Assembly: GCA_030280995.1 (NCBI GenBank)
Contig: JASXTE010000015.1
Span: 24,608,501-24,672,500, forward strand
From: Hemileia vastatrix
Taxonomy: Eukaryota; Basidiomycota; Pucciniomycetes; Pucciniales; Zaghouaniaceae
Length of the DNA: 64,000 nucleotides
Reading direction: 5' to 3'
Of the stretch, positions 52,444 through 63,655 are shown one piece after another. Under the pieces are notes generated by a model that saw only the letters and a program-made list of their open reading frames with translations, did no database searches and was not told where the DNA came from. The translations under genes were made by a program, and so were the position numbers. Every line of letters begins with the position of its first letter. Position 1 is the first letter of the stretch.

Positions 52444-53340
52444 AACTCTCTTTTATTTTTTCTTTCTTCTCTTTTTCTTTTCTTCTTTTTTAAATCTAAA
52501 ACATCTTTACTTCTAAAAAATTCCTTAATTTTATTTTCTTCTTTATTCTTTTTCTTTTCAAATTTTTTTTTCAACCTTCTTTAAAATAAATAAAAATTAA
52601 ATTAGAATAAAATAAAATGAAATAAAATTCAAATTATATAAATAAAAAAATCAAATTAAATTAAAATAAATAAAATAAAATAAAATAAAATAAAACCAAA
52701 TTAAAATAAAATAAAATAAAACAAATAAAATTAAAATCTTTTTCTTTTTTCCTTCTCAATTTTCTATATACATTCTTTCTTTAAAATTTTCTTTTCCTCG
52801 AACTATCAAAATTCTTCACGAACGCAACACGACCATCTTCTCCAATTTCACTTCAAAATCTAAATCTCTCTTTTAAATCCTTCAAACAAATAACTTTTTT
52901 TCTTTCAAAACTCTTTTAAAATTTATTTCTTCTCTTCTTTTCTTTCTTTTCTTTTTTCAAAAAACTAAAATCCTCAAATCTTCAATTAAAAAACTTTCAT
53001 AAATAAAAAATTGTTTCTTTCATTAAATTTTATTTACAAAAAATTTATTTCTTCTCTCTTTCTTTCTTCTTACTTAATTCTTTTTATTTTAAAACTTTAA
53101 AACTAAAACTCCTTCAATCAAATATTCTTTCTTTTCCTCTCTCATTTAAACTTCTTCTTTCAAAATTTTAAAACAAAATTCTATTTAAATCTTTTTCCTG
53201 TCTTTTCCTTCTTCTCTCAAAATCTTATAAAAAAATAAAAATATTAAAATTTTCATAAAATAACAAAATAAAATACCTAAATACAAATTATTTTTTACTT
53301 TACTTTTTTTTCTTTTCTTTTCTCCTTCCATTTTAAATTC
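52444..53340 (+). repeat. Low-complexity A/T and C/T tract of F
   Basis: About 900 nt of AAATAAAATAAA-type and TTCTTTTCTTTC-type sequence between pol and the antisense gene. No ORF of note. The pyrimidine-rich stretches lie downstream of the antisense stop codon. Confidence 0.7.
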
Positions 53341-53377
53341 TCTCCTTTATTTTCTCCCGAACCAATCCCTTCATCTT

Positions 53378-54329
53378 CTACAAAATTTCCCTTATTTCCT
53401 TCCAACATTTCTCAAAGACCTCTCCCTCTCCTACCGGAATCACTTCTCCAATTTCCAGTAGCTCCTTGGCCACATTGAAGGAGGTAGCATCAACAATATT
53501 ATCAATTTTGCTGCTTAAGTCTTCAATAAACCTCATTCCCCAAACTGGGTGAGGCTTTTTGGACCATACTTGATCAAGGGTTTCTTCATTCTCCTCCCTC
53601 GAGGCAACCATCGGTAATCTATCTTCGGTTGGTATTGAAACCGTCACTTCCACAGCAGCAGGTTCCAAAATGGTCTCTTCCACATTCGAAGCTTCCGCCA
53701 TAGGCACTTCTGCGATGATGTCTAAATTCTAAAACAAAACCATCAGTAACTAAATTTATAAAATATCAGGAGAATGGACTTACTTCAAAGATGGGGTCTG
53801 CTTCTAAGAACAATCTTGGAGTGACCTCCACTGCCACTTCCTTTTCCTCTTCGTCATCCTCGATGACCACCCGTCGTTTTTTTGGGGTCCGTATCGAAAT
53901 GGAGACTTCCTCTTCCTCCTCAACTAACTCGTTAACTTCTTCTTCAACCACTCGTTTCTTGCTCGCAGCCCGAGTCACCCAGGTTGCTACATTGTCTTCA
54001 ACCTCCTCCTCATTTGCTCCCACCAATTGATCATCCCCAATTGAGACATCCCAAATATCTTCGACTACCTCTTTTGTCTTAGGAATCACCCAATATTTAG
54101 TCTTCATGAACCGACTCTTGATGTCGGCATTCTTCGACAAGGCGTCACACGCCACCTGTCTCCAGCAGCAAAATTCACACTTCTGGCAAGGACCTCATGT
54201 TGCCTTACTTTTCACGCAAAAGTACTCCATTGACTCGCAAGCCGTGCAAGCCTTGGAATATTGCCGTGTGACGATTCCCCCATCCACTTTAGGGTGTGGA
54301 GGCGTGGGAGTTGGAGTAGGGAAATCCAT
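53378..54329 (-). CDS. Antisense accessory gene of F: Cys-rich acidic protein with one intron
   Basis: Minus strand, exons 54329-53784 and 53728-53378, intron 53783-53729 (55 nt, GTAAGT..TTTTAG), joined in frame. 298 codons with one TGA (codon 45). The N-terminus MDFPTPTPTPPHPK is followed by Cys at 28, 31, 38, 48, 51, 54, 55 and 61: CTACESMEYFC and GPCQKCEFCCWRQVAC, close to Zn2Cys6 spacing but with a longer last gap. Then an acidic stretch (NELVEEEEEVSI), a basic patch TPKKRR, more acid, and a C-terminal helix-rich end (RFIEDLSSKIDNIVD). No family recognised. It lies about 100 bp from the 3' LTR. Its intron is antisense to the genomic RNA, so it would survive retrotransposition. DNA-binding is only a guess. 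Confidence 0.68.
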
Positions 54330-54431
54330 TGTAGTAAATTATAGAGTAATTAAAAAATAAAAGTAAAGGGAAACTAGTGTCGGAAGTATGTCTTACGCTC
54401 AACGGAGTTCACGTTCTTATACCCAGGCATC

Positions 54432-55238
54432 TGTCACGCGCCACGTGACACTCGAGGCAAAAGCAGCTCATCAAATCAATAATACAGAGGTCTAAATCCA
54501 TACTCGAAGCGCATAAAGCAAGTCTCCATAGCAACTGCAACTTTCCTTTGTGTACTCGCTATTCAACCGCGCTAGTCTAAACTCTAAATCTAAATTAGTC
54601 AATATCTCAATAGTGTGTCTAAGTCTTTTTCTTCAATAAGCGACGCACAGCGCAATAGTCAATTTTATGGTGCACTAAAAGGTTTATTAAATATCTGTGA
54701 ATTATTAAATGGGGTAGTGAGCATGGACGGAATTGATAGTGGAGGATTAAAGGGTTAACAGATGTTAGTGAGGAGGGTCCAGGTGTAGTGGATGTATTTT
54801 TAATGGTCTGTGGTGTGTGGAATAGTGGATGGGTATGAGGTCAATGCAAGGAGGAGTAAAGGATATAAAAGGGGTTGGGATTTTGGTTTGATATTCTTTA
54901 GAATTAAATTATAAAACATATTTATAGTTAATAGTGGTAAAAGCTTTAAGTTAAATCATTATTATTGTATCTTTCTTTATTTTCTCAATAATCATTTCTA
55001 AATCCTAAATCTTTGATTGATGAGTTTTCAACCCTTCATGAGATCTTAAGAATTTTAATATTTACCTTTAAATTATATTAGAATCCTTCTTGAAAATAAC
55101 TCGAAGCAGTAGTTCTTCCTTCGAGTCATCTTCGAATCACTTCCTTGAATCATTCCTCTGTGCTTCAAAGAAGTCTCTCAACTCCTCATCTCACTTACAG
55201 GAACATCCTTGACCTTGTGCGTAGGTCGTCCAGTGACA
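54432..55238 (+). repeat. F 3' LTR
   Basis: TGTCACGCGCCACGTGACAC to CGTCCAGTGACA, then CATTC. Keeps the TATA and AGAATTAAATTATA segments. Confidence 0.92.
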
Positions 55239-55243
55239 CATTC

Positions 55244-55724
55244 CAGAACAAATGGCTTTAATAAGTCAGGGATTGCAAGAATAGGAGCTGTAACCAATAG
55301 TCTTTTCAGGTATTCAAACACATCTTGTTGGCTACTTCTCCAGATAAATTTGGCTTCCTTCTTTGTGAGGTTGTGAAATGGTTAGCAATTGTGGGAGTAA
55401 TTTTCAATAAAATGGTGATAAAAATTTTCAAAGCCTAGAAGTGACTGGAGCTCAATCACTGATGCTGTTTTTTGTCATTCTCTTACTGCCTTTAATTTCT
55501 CCTGGTCCATTTGCACCCTATTTCTTGAAATCATAATACACAGATAGGGAATTTCACTCAATGAGAAGATACATTTCTCTGGGTTTAAAAATATCTGTGC
55601 CTCTCTCAAGTGCTGAAAACAGTTTTAAACATTTCTGGTGTTATTCCATTGATCTGGAGTGACCCAAGAGGCTTTCCAGGTATATAGCTACATCTATTCC
55701 TATTCTGTCTCTAAAGATGCTATT
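55244..55724 (-). pseudogene. Element E pol relic: end of reverse transcriptase
   Basis: Continues E across F. Minus strand FLNPEKCIFSLSEIPYLC, QMDQEKLKAVRE, ELQSLLGFENFYHHFIENYS and FVLEC, the thumb and connection region of Ty3 RT, with stops. The remainder of E was cut off by the A' insertion at 55725. Confidence 0.8.
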
Positions 55725-57222
55725 TGTCAGCTTGTATATCCCCAGGACTGATTAAAAGGTACTTATACGTTATGTTAAACACATGAAATATACATGGGAA
55801 TAATAATTAAGAGTACACAAACAGTATACATAAGTAAAATTATGATAATATACAAAATATGCCATTATAAAACCTTATATACATGCATATATCCACCTTT
55901 TATAAGTCTTATGTACTTACTATTAAGTTGGAATATGTTAGGGTAATCTTTAGAGCCTTAAGTATAAGGCTACATAATTTTTCAGTACACTTAAAGCTGT
56001 TATTTTCACTGTTTTATGAAAAAAACAAGAAACACACTTTATTTCACTTAAAAGTTGACTATATGTGCTATAAATTTGAGAATATCAAAAATGCGCTTTG
56101 ACGGATCAATTTTTCTCATTTAGGACTATTGATTTGGCTATTTAAATACATAAAAATAACACATTTCAAATTTGGTGGTTTTTATGCCAGAAATGGCTTC
56201 TGTGTACTGGCCACATACTGCCTGCTTTTTTCCCGTGTGAATAGCTTCATTTTTAGCAAATTTAGCTTTTTCACACTATAATTACCCCACATTCTACGCC
56301 CACTGTGGGGAAACACACTAAAATAGGAAACAGGCGCTTATTTAGTGTCCTAGCTTAATTAATAATGCATTGACCTTGTTTATATGCACTAATTTCATTA
56401 ATAACCTTAATCTTGGCATCTTATTTCATCACCATGCTTAAATTTGCCTAAATTTAGTCTAGGATTTACCCTTGTAAGAACCTTCCAAGGACTGCATGTA
56501 GTTACCCCACATCTCACACTCTTTTTTGGGTTTTTGGGTGGTTTCTCAGTCAATATTGGGTATTTTTGGATGGGAATTTCATGTAGTAAATGTCAGGATT
56601 AGCCCCATTATTTCTACAGTGAATCTCCCTTATTATTAAGCTATTATTAACCTTAAAATTTCCTTTTTAGTATTTTATATCATTTTTAATACACATATAC
56701 TCTCTTTTTATCTTATTCTTTAATTTTGATGGATTTTCCTTATTAATACAGGATTTTAGCGGTTGTTATTCTTCTAGTTATGTCATGGGATACTGGGACT
56801 TTTGATGGGAATTTCTATTAGTTGTTTGGAGGCGTCATTAACTGTGTATTGGGTGGTACATCAAGGGAATCATTGGGGAACTCATTGTGTATAAAAGGAG
56901 GAGGGTTTTTGGTTGTATTTCTACATTCTTTATCATTAAAATTTAACCAATATAACCAAATAAATTTCAATACATATCAATTAGTACTTTTATAAGACTT
57001 TTGAATAGTATCTGAATTATAAAATCTATTTTTCTACCAACTAAAAAGATTGTAAGCCATATATAAAAATAGTGAGAATTATATTACTGAGACCTTTAAT
57101 TTTGATTATATTTTATTACTTGTTGGATTTAAACTACAGTATTCATATAGGACCATTAAAATCTTCTATACAACTGACCATTCAAGCTAGCTCATGTGTT
57201 TGTACTTGACCTAAGCCTGACA
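55725..57222 (+). repeat. A' 5' LTR
   Basis: TGTCAGCTTGTATATCC to CTAAGCCTGACA, 1498 bp, reverse complement of the A1 LTRs with scattered changes. TATA box TATAAAAGG at 56890-56898; primer site TGGGGGCCTTTCC from 57225. Confidence 0.9.
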
Positions 57223-57980
57223 ATTGGGGGCCTTTCCTCAAGAATTCTGTTATAATCCAGTAAGTAAAAATTTCAAAGAAGGTACACGTAAATAAAATCC
57301 CTATAGAAATATTTGGATAATTACAACAGGTTGGGGTCACTTATATAGTGATTTAAGAAAAATAAGCACTGTTATATAATAAAATTGTGATATTGAATCA
57401 ACAATTTTACCACTAATTTAACATATAATTGTTATTAGTGGGTCTGTCAATAGACCAATTAAATTTTTGATCTTTTCAGATAAAATGTTTACCACTAATT
57501 TAACATAAAATTGTTCTTAGTGGGAGTCTGTCAGTAGACCAATTAAATTTGTGATCTTTGAAGATGATAACCAATTAAACTGATTAATTGTTTTCGTTTT
57601 ACAGGACTCTTAATCCCTTTTCTATTGGTTTATAAAATTCATTTATATTTGAAAAAGAATCTTACTGACAGTTGTTTTTCTTTTTTAATATAAAAACACG
57701 GCTACATATTGTAGACCAGTTAAATAAAGTGACCACTTAAAAAGCATATTTGACTTTTGGCACTTAGAAATTCACTTCATACCAATAAGTAAGCAATAAA
57801 ATTGTCTTCAGTGGTATTGATAAATACTGATAAAACTAATTTTGAAGTTTCCATATATAAACTTTCAATTATTTAGAAAATTCCAGGTAAAAATTTGTGA
57901 CAACAATGACATTGTAAGTAAAAAGGCAAAACCTTATAACTTAAGACCTAGAGCTGAAAGACCTGTTACAGGACATTCAA

Positions 57981-58427
57981 ATGGAGGGCCAGGACTCTCC
58001 CATAATAAACAATACTCTGCCAATGTCTCTGGAGGAAAGGGAAAAGCTTTTAAAGCAAGTTTCAATAAAGAAAGCAAAAAATACATTACAAGAACCAATT
58101 CACTCCCTATCCACCCTATTGAACACCTTGACAATAAGAGTCAACAATATAGTGGACCAGATCAACAAACTGGAGAAAAGGGCGGCACAGGGCTTTATAG
58201 AAGTCAACCAGGCTCTAGTGGATATAAGGTCTCATCCACAAACAGTGGCACCAAATACCACAGAAACACCTCCAGCACCAGAAGAGGACCAAAAAATAAC
58301 AGTCAGCAAATGGAAGTGGGATTGGTATGCCCAAAACTACAACAACCCTCCTCAACAGGGATCCAGCAGTCACCCTTACAGGGGAAAGGCAAGGAGAGGC
58401 AGGGGAAGTGGGATAAGACCTTGGTAA
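57981..58427 (+). CDS. Overprinted ORF inside A' gag
   Basis: 148 aa counterpart of the A1 ORF: MEGQDSPIINNTLPMSLEER, heptad region VNNIVDQINKLEKRAAQ, SKWKWDWYAQNYNN, SSHPYRGKARRGRGSG, final IRPW-stop. It stays open although gag downstream is broken. Differences from A1 fall in both frames; a formal codon test is needed to say which is selected. Confidence 0.65.
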   Translation: MEGQDSPIINNTLPMSLEEREKLLKQVSIKKAKNTLQEPIHSLSTLLNTLTIRVNNIVDQINKLEKRAAQGFIEVNQALVDIRSHPQTVAPNTTETPPAPEEDQKITVSKWKWDWYAQNYNNPPQQGSSSHPYRGKARRGRGSGIRPW

Positions 58428-58481
58428 GTCATCCAACTTCTTATGATCAATTTTATCAACCTAACAATGAATTACTTATAG
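58424..58481 (+). other. Predicted 58-nt intron in A' gag
   Basis: GTAAGT donor, CTAAC branch-like site, TTACTTATAG acceptor; same length and place as in A1 and C1. Confidence 0.58.
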
Positions 58482-60496
58482 GTAATGAGATTGATAAGGA
58501 AATATTGGATATGATTGATAATGATTTAAAAGATTATTCATTTGAAAAAAATATGTTAAACTTGTCTTTGCATGAGGACAATGTAAATAGTTTTATTAAT
58601 CACCAGGATAATGCTATTAATATAAAATTGGAATCAAATGATGAGTCTTCTGAGTTGGACACAGAAAAAATAGAATATTTTTTAAAAGAAAATCCAATGG
58701 AATCAAAGATAATAAGTAAATTATTATTGAGAATTGAAAAATTGGAAGAGTTCTCAAAAGAGTCAAACAATAATACAGAAAAGGTATTATTACAGCTAAC
58801 ACAATCATTGAGTGCAACAGCCAATAGATTAAAAATTATTGAAAATTCAAATAATGAATTAATCAATGAGAATAAAGGCTTAAAATATGAGATTAGAAAT
58901 TTAGAAAATAAATTTGAACACTCTCAGAATATTATGGCTACCATTGAGGGATGTGTTAAATTATCTTTTTCAAATGTATATGATACTCTAACTCATGTAC
59001 CTCTAATACACGATAGTTTACAAAGAGTGGAAATAGAAGTAGCAAACATGTTGAAAAATACTGAAAAAATAAAAGATAACACTTCTTATGTAGCAAGAGT
59101 ACCTATTTTCATCAAACATGCAAATGAAACACCAATGATGGAACATGAACATAGTATCATGGGCTCTGAAAATAATAAATCAGTAAAAGATGAAATAAAT
59201 GATCATCTTTCTAAAGTAAGTGAATTACTCAATATTCCTCAGGTTAGGGAAGCAAAAACTAGCCAAAAGAACTGGACTAAGTTAGATCAGTATCCTTCTT
59301 TTGACGGGGATTTTAAAATCTGATTGGCAGCAATTCATACAAAGAATTGATAACCAAAGTTAATATCTTTATTTACAGATGTGGCCTTATTATGGGTTGA
59401 ATCTGTATTGAGTGAGGGAATTAATTACTCCTGGAATGAATAGAAGGCACTAATTGAAAGGCAATTTGGTGGCCCAAAATTTAGAATCACTCAAAAAAGA
59501 TTGTATGAAAGAGCCAGATATAATCCAAATGCTGGAGATAAACCCATGGTCTTTTTAATGAATTTAATCAAAATCATGAAAGCTATGGATCCAAAAATGG
59601 ATTATGAAGAGTGGAAAGAAAAGATAATATGCAAGTTGCCTATATCAGTTAGAGACATTATTGTAGCTAGAACTGAAACCATCAGAGATACCTCTGGATT
59701 CATTAATATATGCAATGAGATATTATTAAACCACAAGTATGAAACCAAGTATAACAATTACAGATAAAGTGTTGACGTGGTAAAACCTACTACAAGTAAA
59801 TTACCAGTGGAGAAGAAAAAACCTTCAGCTCCCCTTGTACCTAAGAGACAGGAAAAGAACACTTGTTACAAATGTAATGAACCTTGGGTAAATGTTCACA
59901 CGTTATGGTAAGGTAAACTCTTACAGTCGCCTTGCTGTAAGCAGAATCCGGAGGAGATATGTGGATTTAGCTGAAAACCCCGTCCTTCCAATAAAAATAA
60001 CAAAATGGGAATTTTAAATCACTAAGCTAACCAATCTACTTAGATCTGATTGATGAAAATAATGAAACTCTAAAATAATTAACGCTTATTGAGATTTAAT
60101 GATTGTAGCTGTTGAGAAAGAAATACTGATAACAACAATTAAGGTGTACCAGTGAAAGATCTGAAAAGATTGACTTTTATGTTTTTATAATAATTTAAAT
60201 TTATATGAGACAGCAATAATCAAGTCCCAGCGATGAAGACCTTTCTAAAGATACCCTGTATGAAGTGTGATTTAAATTGTTGAGTAGTATTTCTAAAATG
60301 TTATATATAAAATATAAAGTTATAAGGGTATTACAAATTTATTTAATTTGTTGAGTAATAAAAAATGAGACCATGGTAGTTAATGATTAAGCTGTATGAT
60401 GTGTCCCCCTCCCTCAATTTCGAGTTTGAGAAGCGCTTAAGTATTCCTAGTCACGTGCCTAAGTTTTCCCCTCCAGAGCTATTCCAGAGTCAATCC

Positions 60497-60551
60497 GGAG
60501 CCTGTACGGAGTCCGTACGGAGCCGGAACGGAGTCTGTACGGAGTCCGTCC
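60497..60551. repeat. Five 11-bp GC-rich tandem units
   Basis: GGAGTCCGTAC-type units at 60497, 60508, 60519, 60530 and 60541, followed by GGACTTCCGGACTC. CpG-rich in an AT-rich surrounding. Confidence 0.8.
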
Positions 60552-62000
60552 GGACTTCCGGACTCAATTAGAACCTTTAAAACTATAATAAAAAAATCTA
60601 GAAAAATTACACATAATAGAGCTACTTCCCCTTTACATACCAAACTAATTTTCGTAGTCTGCGCAGCTCTAATTACCCCGTGAAAATTCATCAAAGTTAA
60701 GTAATTTTTGAAAATGTAAATATTTCTATAAAACTTTAAAATTCATTTAAAAATATAAGAAAAATAGTAAAAATTCTGGGAAAATTTCCCAAGGTTCTTG
60801 AGTGACTTGACTTGATACTTATAAATTTTTCAGACCGTAATAATAAGTTTTCTCTGTAAAATAAATTGTATTTGTGTAGGCATTCGCTCATGACCAATTT
60901 CTTCATATTTTAAACTCCAATAAATTAATTAAAACCCTTTTATAAAAAATAATAACGCCAATCTTGCACGTCATAATAACTCCATTTACGTACTTAGGTG
61001 CCATACTAAACTTTAGGCTACCACATCCTCCCTCCAATCGAGAATGTCCCCATTCTTAAAACTTTGCATAAGTGGTTGAGCAATTCCAAAAGAATTATCT
61101 TTTCCAATAAAGTAATTTGATAAATTTGTTTTAGCTGGTCTTCTTTTAATTCTTTATAATAAAAACGTTATTTTTTCTTCTCTGGCTTGATATAACATAA
61201 AATCAAATAATATAAATCTTGTGATGATTCCACTACGAGAGCAAGGTTTGAATCCCTTCAGACTCCCATATACCAGTCTTCCTTCTTGTCACAGCATTGA
61301 GAGAGTGGATCTTCCTATGAGCCGAATACTCCTGATTCCAACCTCATAGGGCCCCCCACTGAGCCGAATTCTATGATTCCAATCTCGCCATAAGGTCCTC
61401 CAAGCTTCACACCAAAAATGGCCTAACACTGAGGCACTAAAAAATCATTCCCTAAAATCCAACTACCATCCTAACTTCTGATTCCTTCATCACAATTTTC
61501 AAACTTTGCTATACAGCAAACCTATAAAATACTTTTGCCAGGCTTCCAATAATAATTTTAACTTTAGACCATGTTAAAGCGCCACAAATTTCACCTAATT
61601 AACCATTATGCTTTCCTTAGCATCATCACCACCTAAAATTTTAACCTCCTAAAGCTTATCAGCACCCAATTCCAGAAATAATTGAATAACCAGTTTAGAG
61701 TCTTAGTGGACAGTGATAAATTAAAAGATTGAATTGAGTTATCCAAACAAGATTGACATTCCAATTTAAAGTCTTGGTAGACCAAACATATAATCGATTG
61801 CCAGTTTATAGTCTTGGTGGACCAAAGATTGTTTAGTTGCATAAATAACTTGATAAATTCCTAAGTAAGGCCTAGGCTTGACCAAAGATTGAATAAATTT
61901 GATAATCCAGTTTAATGTCATAGTGGACCTAACATTTGATTTATATAAAAAAAAATCCCTCTCCGAAAATATCCATAAAATCTTGATCATCCTTGAAATT

Positions 62001-62398
62001 CAGTTTAAAGTCTTGAAGGACTAACAGCTCCAATATAAAATCTTTAATGACAGTCTTGAAAATTAGCCAGTTTTAAGTCTTGGAGGACTAACGGCTCCAA
62101 AATTTGTATAAAACCCTTAAGGAAAGTCTTGAACAGTAGCCAGTTTAAAGTCTTGGAGGACTAACAGATCCAAAATATGTATAAAAAACCTTAAAGAACA
62201 TCTTGAACAGTAGCCAGTTTAAAGTCTTGGAGGACTAACAGCTCCAAAATACGTGTAAAAAAACCTTAAAGAACGTCTTGAAAAGTAGCCAGTTTAAAGT
62301 CTTGGAGGACTAACAGATCCAAAATACGTGTAAAAAAAAAAACCTTAAAGAACGTCTTGAACAGTAGCCAGTTTAAAGTCTTGGAGGACTAACAGATG
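62001..62398. repeat. Tandem array of 67-79-bp units
   Basis: Six units starting CAGTTTAAAGTCTTGGAGGA at 62001, 62068, 62141, 62215, 62290 and 62369. The period grows from 67 to 79 partly through a lengthening A run. Degenerate single cores also lie at about 61690, 61769, 61801, 61910 and 63098. Confidence 0.85.
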
Positions 62399-63440
62399 TC
62401 TTGAAGTAAAATCCCATTGGTATTGAGTTCCCCTAGACCCTGTTTCCTGTCTAAACTAAATGAATAAAACTAAAAAGAATGAAGACTGAAAAATAAAACT
62501 AAGAATTATAATAATAATTTTGATTTAATTAATTGATTTTTTTTTTTTTTCTTTTTTGATTTTTTTATTATTTTATTTTTATTTATTTATTTTTATTTTT
62601 AATTTTATTTATTTTATTTTATTTTATTTTATTTTATTTTATTTTATTTATAAATTTAAAATAAAAGATTTTAGAAAAGATAGTTTTGAAATAAAAGTTA
62701 GAATTTAATTTTTAAAGAAAGATAAAAAAAGTAATAAAAAAAATGTTTAAAATAAAATTTTAAAAGATGCCCCCCGGCCATTTGATGAGCCGTACCCTCG
62801 ACATCATACCCACATCCAAGTGCAACTTGATGTGGTTACACAATTTTGAGAAATTGAAAAGAAAAGAAAATAAATGAAAGTTTCTAGAAGATAATTTTTA
62901 TAATGATGATCACTGGGTGGGCTTCCTCCAATTTATAAAAATGATTAGAGACCACCAGTGAGCATCACCTTTACAATAATTCATAATATATATTAAAGAA
63001 AAGAAATCACAATCTAACGTAAAAAAATCAAAAACTAAATAAAATAAAAAGAATCTTGAATCCGGCGTTGAGAGTGGTGTCTCTTGATTCGTTCCAGTTT
63101 ATAGTCTTAGTGGACTTCCTATAATTAAAAGACAAAGCCAGGATTCAACTAGAAACAGGGAAAATTTTGGAAACGAACATTATGGGGTAATTGTGTATAG
63201 AGCAGCCAGCCCATCAATTACCCCCACACTTGCCAATATTAAATTAAGAAGGTTCCCCTGTGAACACTTCTTCCAATAAATTTTTAAAATTTTCCAACAC
63301 TATCTTCACCCATATTTTTAGAAATTTTAAGTTTTTTGAAAATTTCAAAGAAGGTTTTCTCGCATTTCATTATGTTTCATCACAGTTTCGTTGCCCATAT
63401 GCACTGTAACAATAGTAAATTATTTGATAAAAAAAGAAGA

Positions 63441-63655
63441 TAGTTTATCCTCGTTGCAGAGGTCAATAAGATTTTTATAAACATCATAGTTTATCCTCAT
63501 TGCAGAGGAATCCATAAAATTTCATCGATATCATAGTTTATCCTCGTTGCGGAGGTATAAATTTAATAAAAGTCATTAAAATTGTAGTTTATCCTCATTT
63601 CGGAGTTATCCATAAAATTTTGTCAATATCATAGTTTATCCTCATTTCGGAGTTA
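63441..63655. repeat. Tandem array of 46-51-bp units next to the G pol end
   Basis: Five units starting TAGTTTATCCTCNTTNCNGA at 63441, 63487, 63534, 63585 and 63632. The last unit ends at the pol stop codon, so the array is the immediate 3' UTR of G. Confidence 0.85.

Larger units (their letters stand above)
46727..55238 (+). mobile_element. F: complete but mutated Tf1/sushi-like chromovirus
   Basis: 8512 bp, LTRs of about 807 bp, flanked by CATTC (46722-46726 and 55239-55243) inside element E. Carries gag, pol and chromodomain on + and an intron-bearing accessory ORF on the minus strand before the 3' LTR. At least seven in-frame TGA codons plus frameshifts inactivate it. The site after the 5' LTR suggests self-priming. 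Confidence 0.92.
55725..59904 (+). mobile_element. A': truncated family-A Ty3 element
   Basis: 5' LTR (55725-57222), leader and most of gag, in + orientation and inserted in element E. Family-A homology fades at about 59904 near the gag zinc knuckle. No pol or 3' LTR in the window. More diverged from A1 than the A1 LTRs are from each other, with stops in gag. Confidence 0.85.
57842..59904 (+). pseudogene. A' gag, broken
   Basis: Open from 57842 to 59323 (493 aa); the family's Met-Cys start appears as Ile-Cys, so the first ATG lies upstream. Shares the coiled coil (LLRIEKLEEFSKES) and the capsid start. A frameshift after FDGDF (about 59310), a small deletion, a TAG at 59442 and a TAA at 59765 follow. 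59501-59767 keeps the RDIIVARTETIRDTSGF segment; the knuckle start NTCYKCNEPW is near 59865. Confidence 0.82.
59905..63652 (-). mobile_element. 3' non-coding part and probable LTR of Ty3 element G
   Basis: Follows the G integrase on the minus strand. A purine tract GGCAAGTGTGGGGGTAAT (minus strand, 63213-63230) suggests that the 3' LTR starts near 63212 with TGATGGGCTGG; its far end is not resolved but may reach 59905. Contains three repeat arrays listed separately. No gene seen; AT-rich with long A/T runs (62533-62720). Confidence 0.45.

Noticed and set aside
62001..62398. CRISPR-like regularly spaced repeats
   Set aside because: Spacers are similar to each other and the context is a eukaryotic retroelement, so it is an ordinary tandem array.
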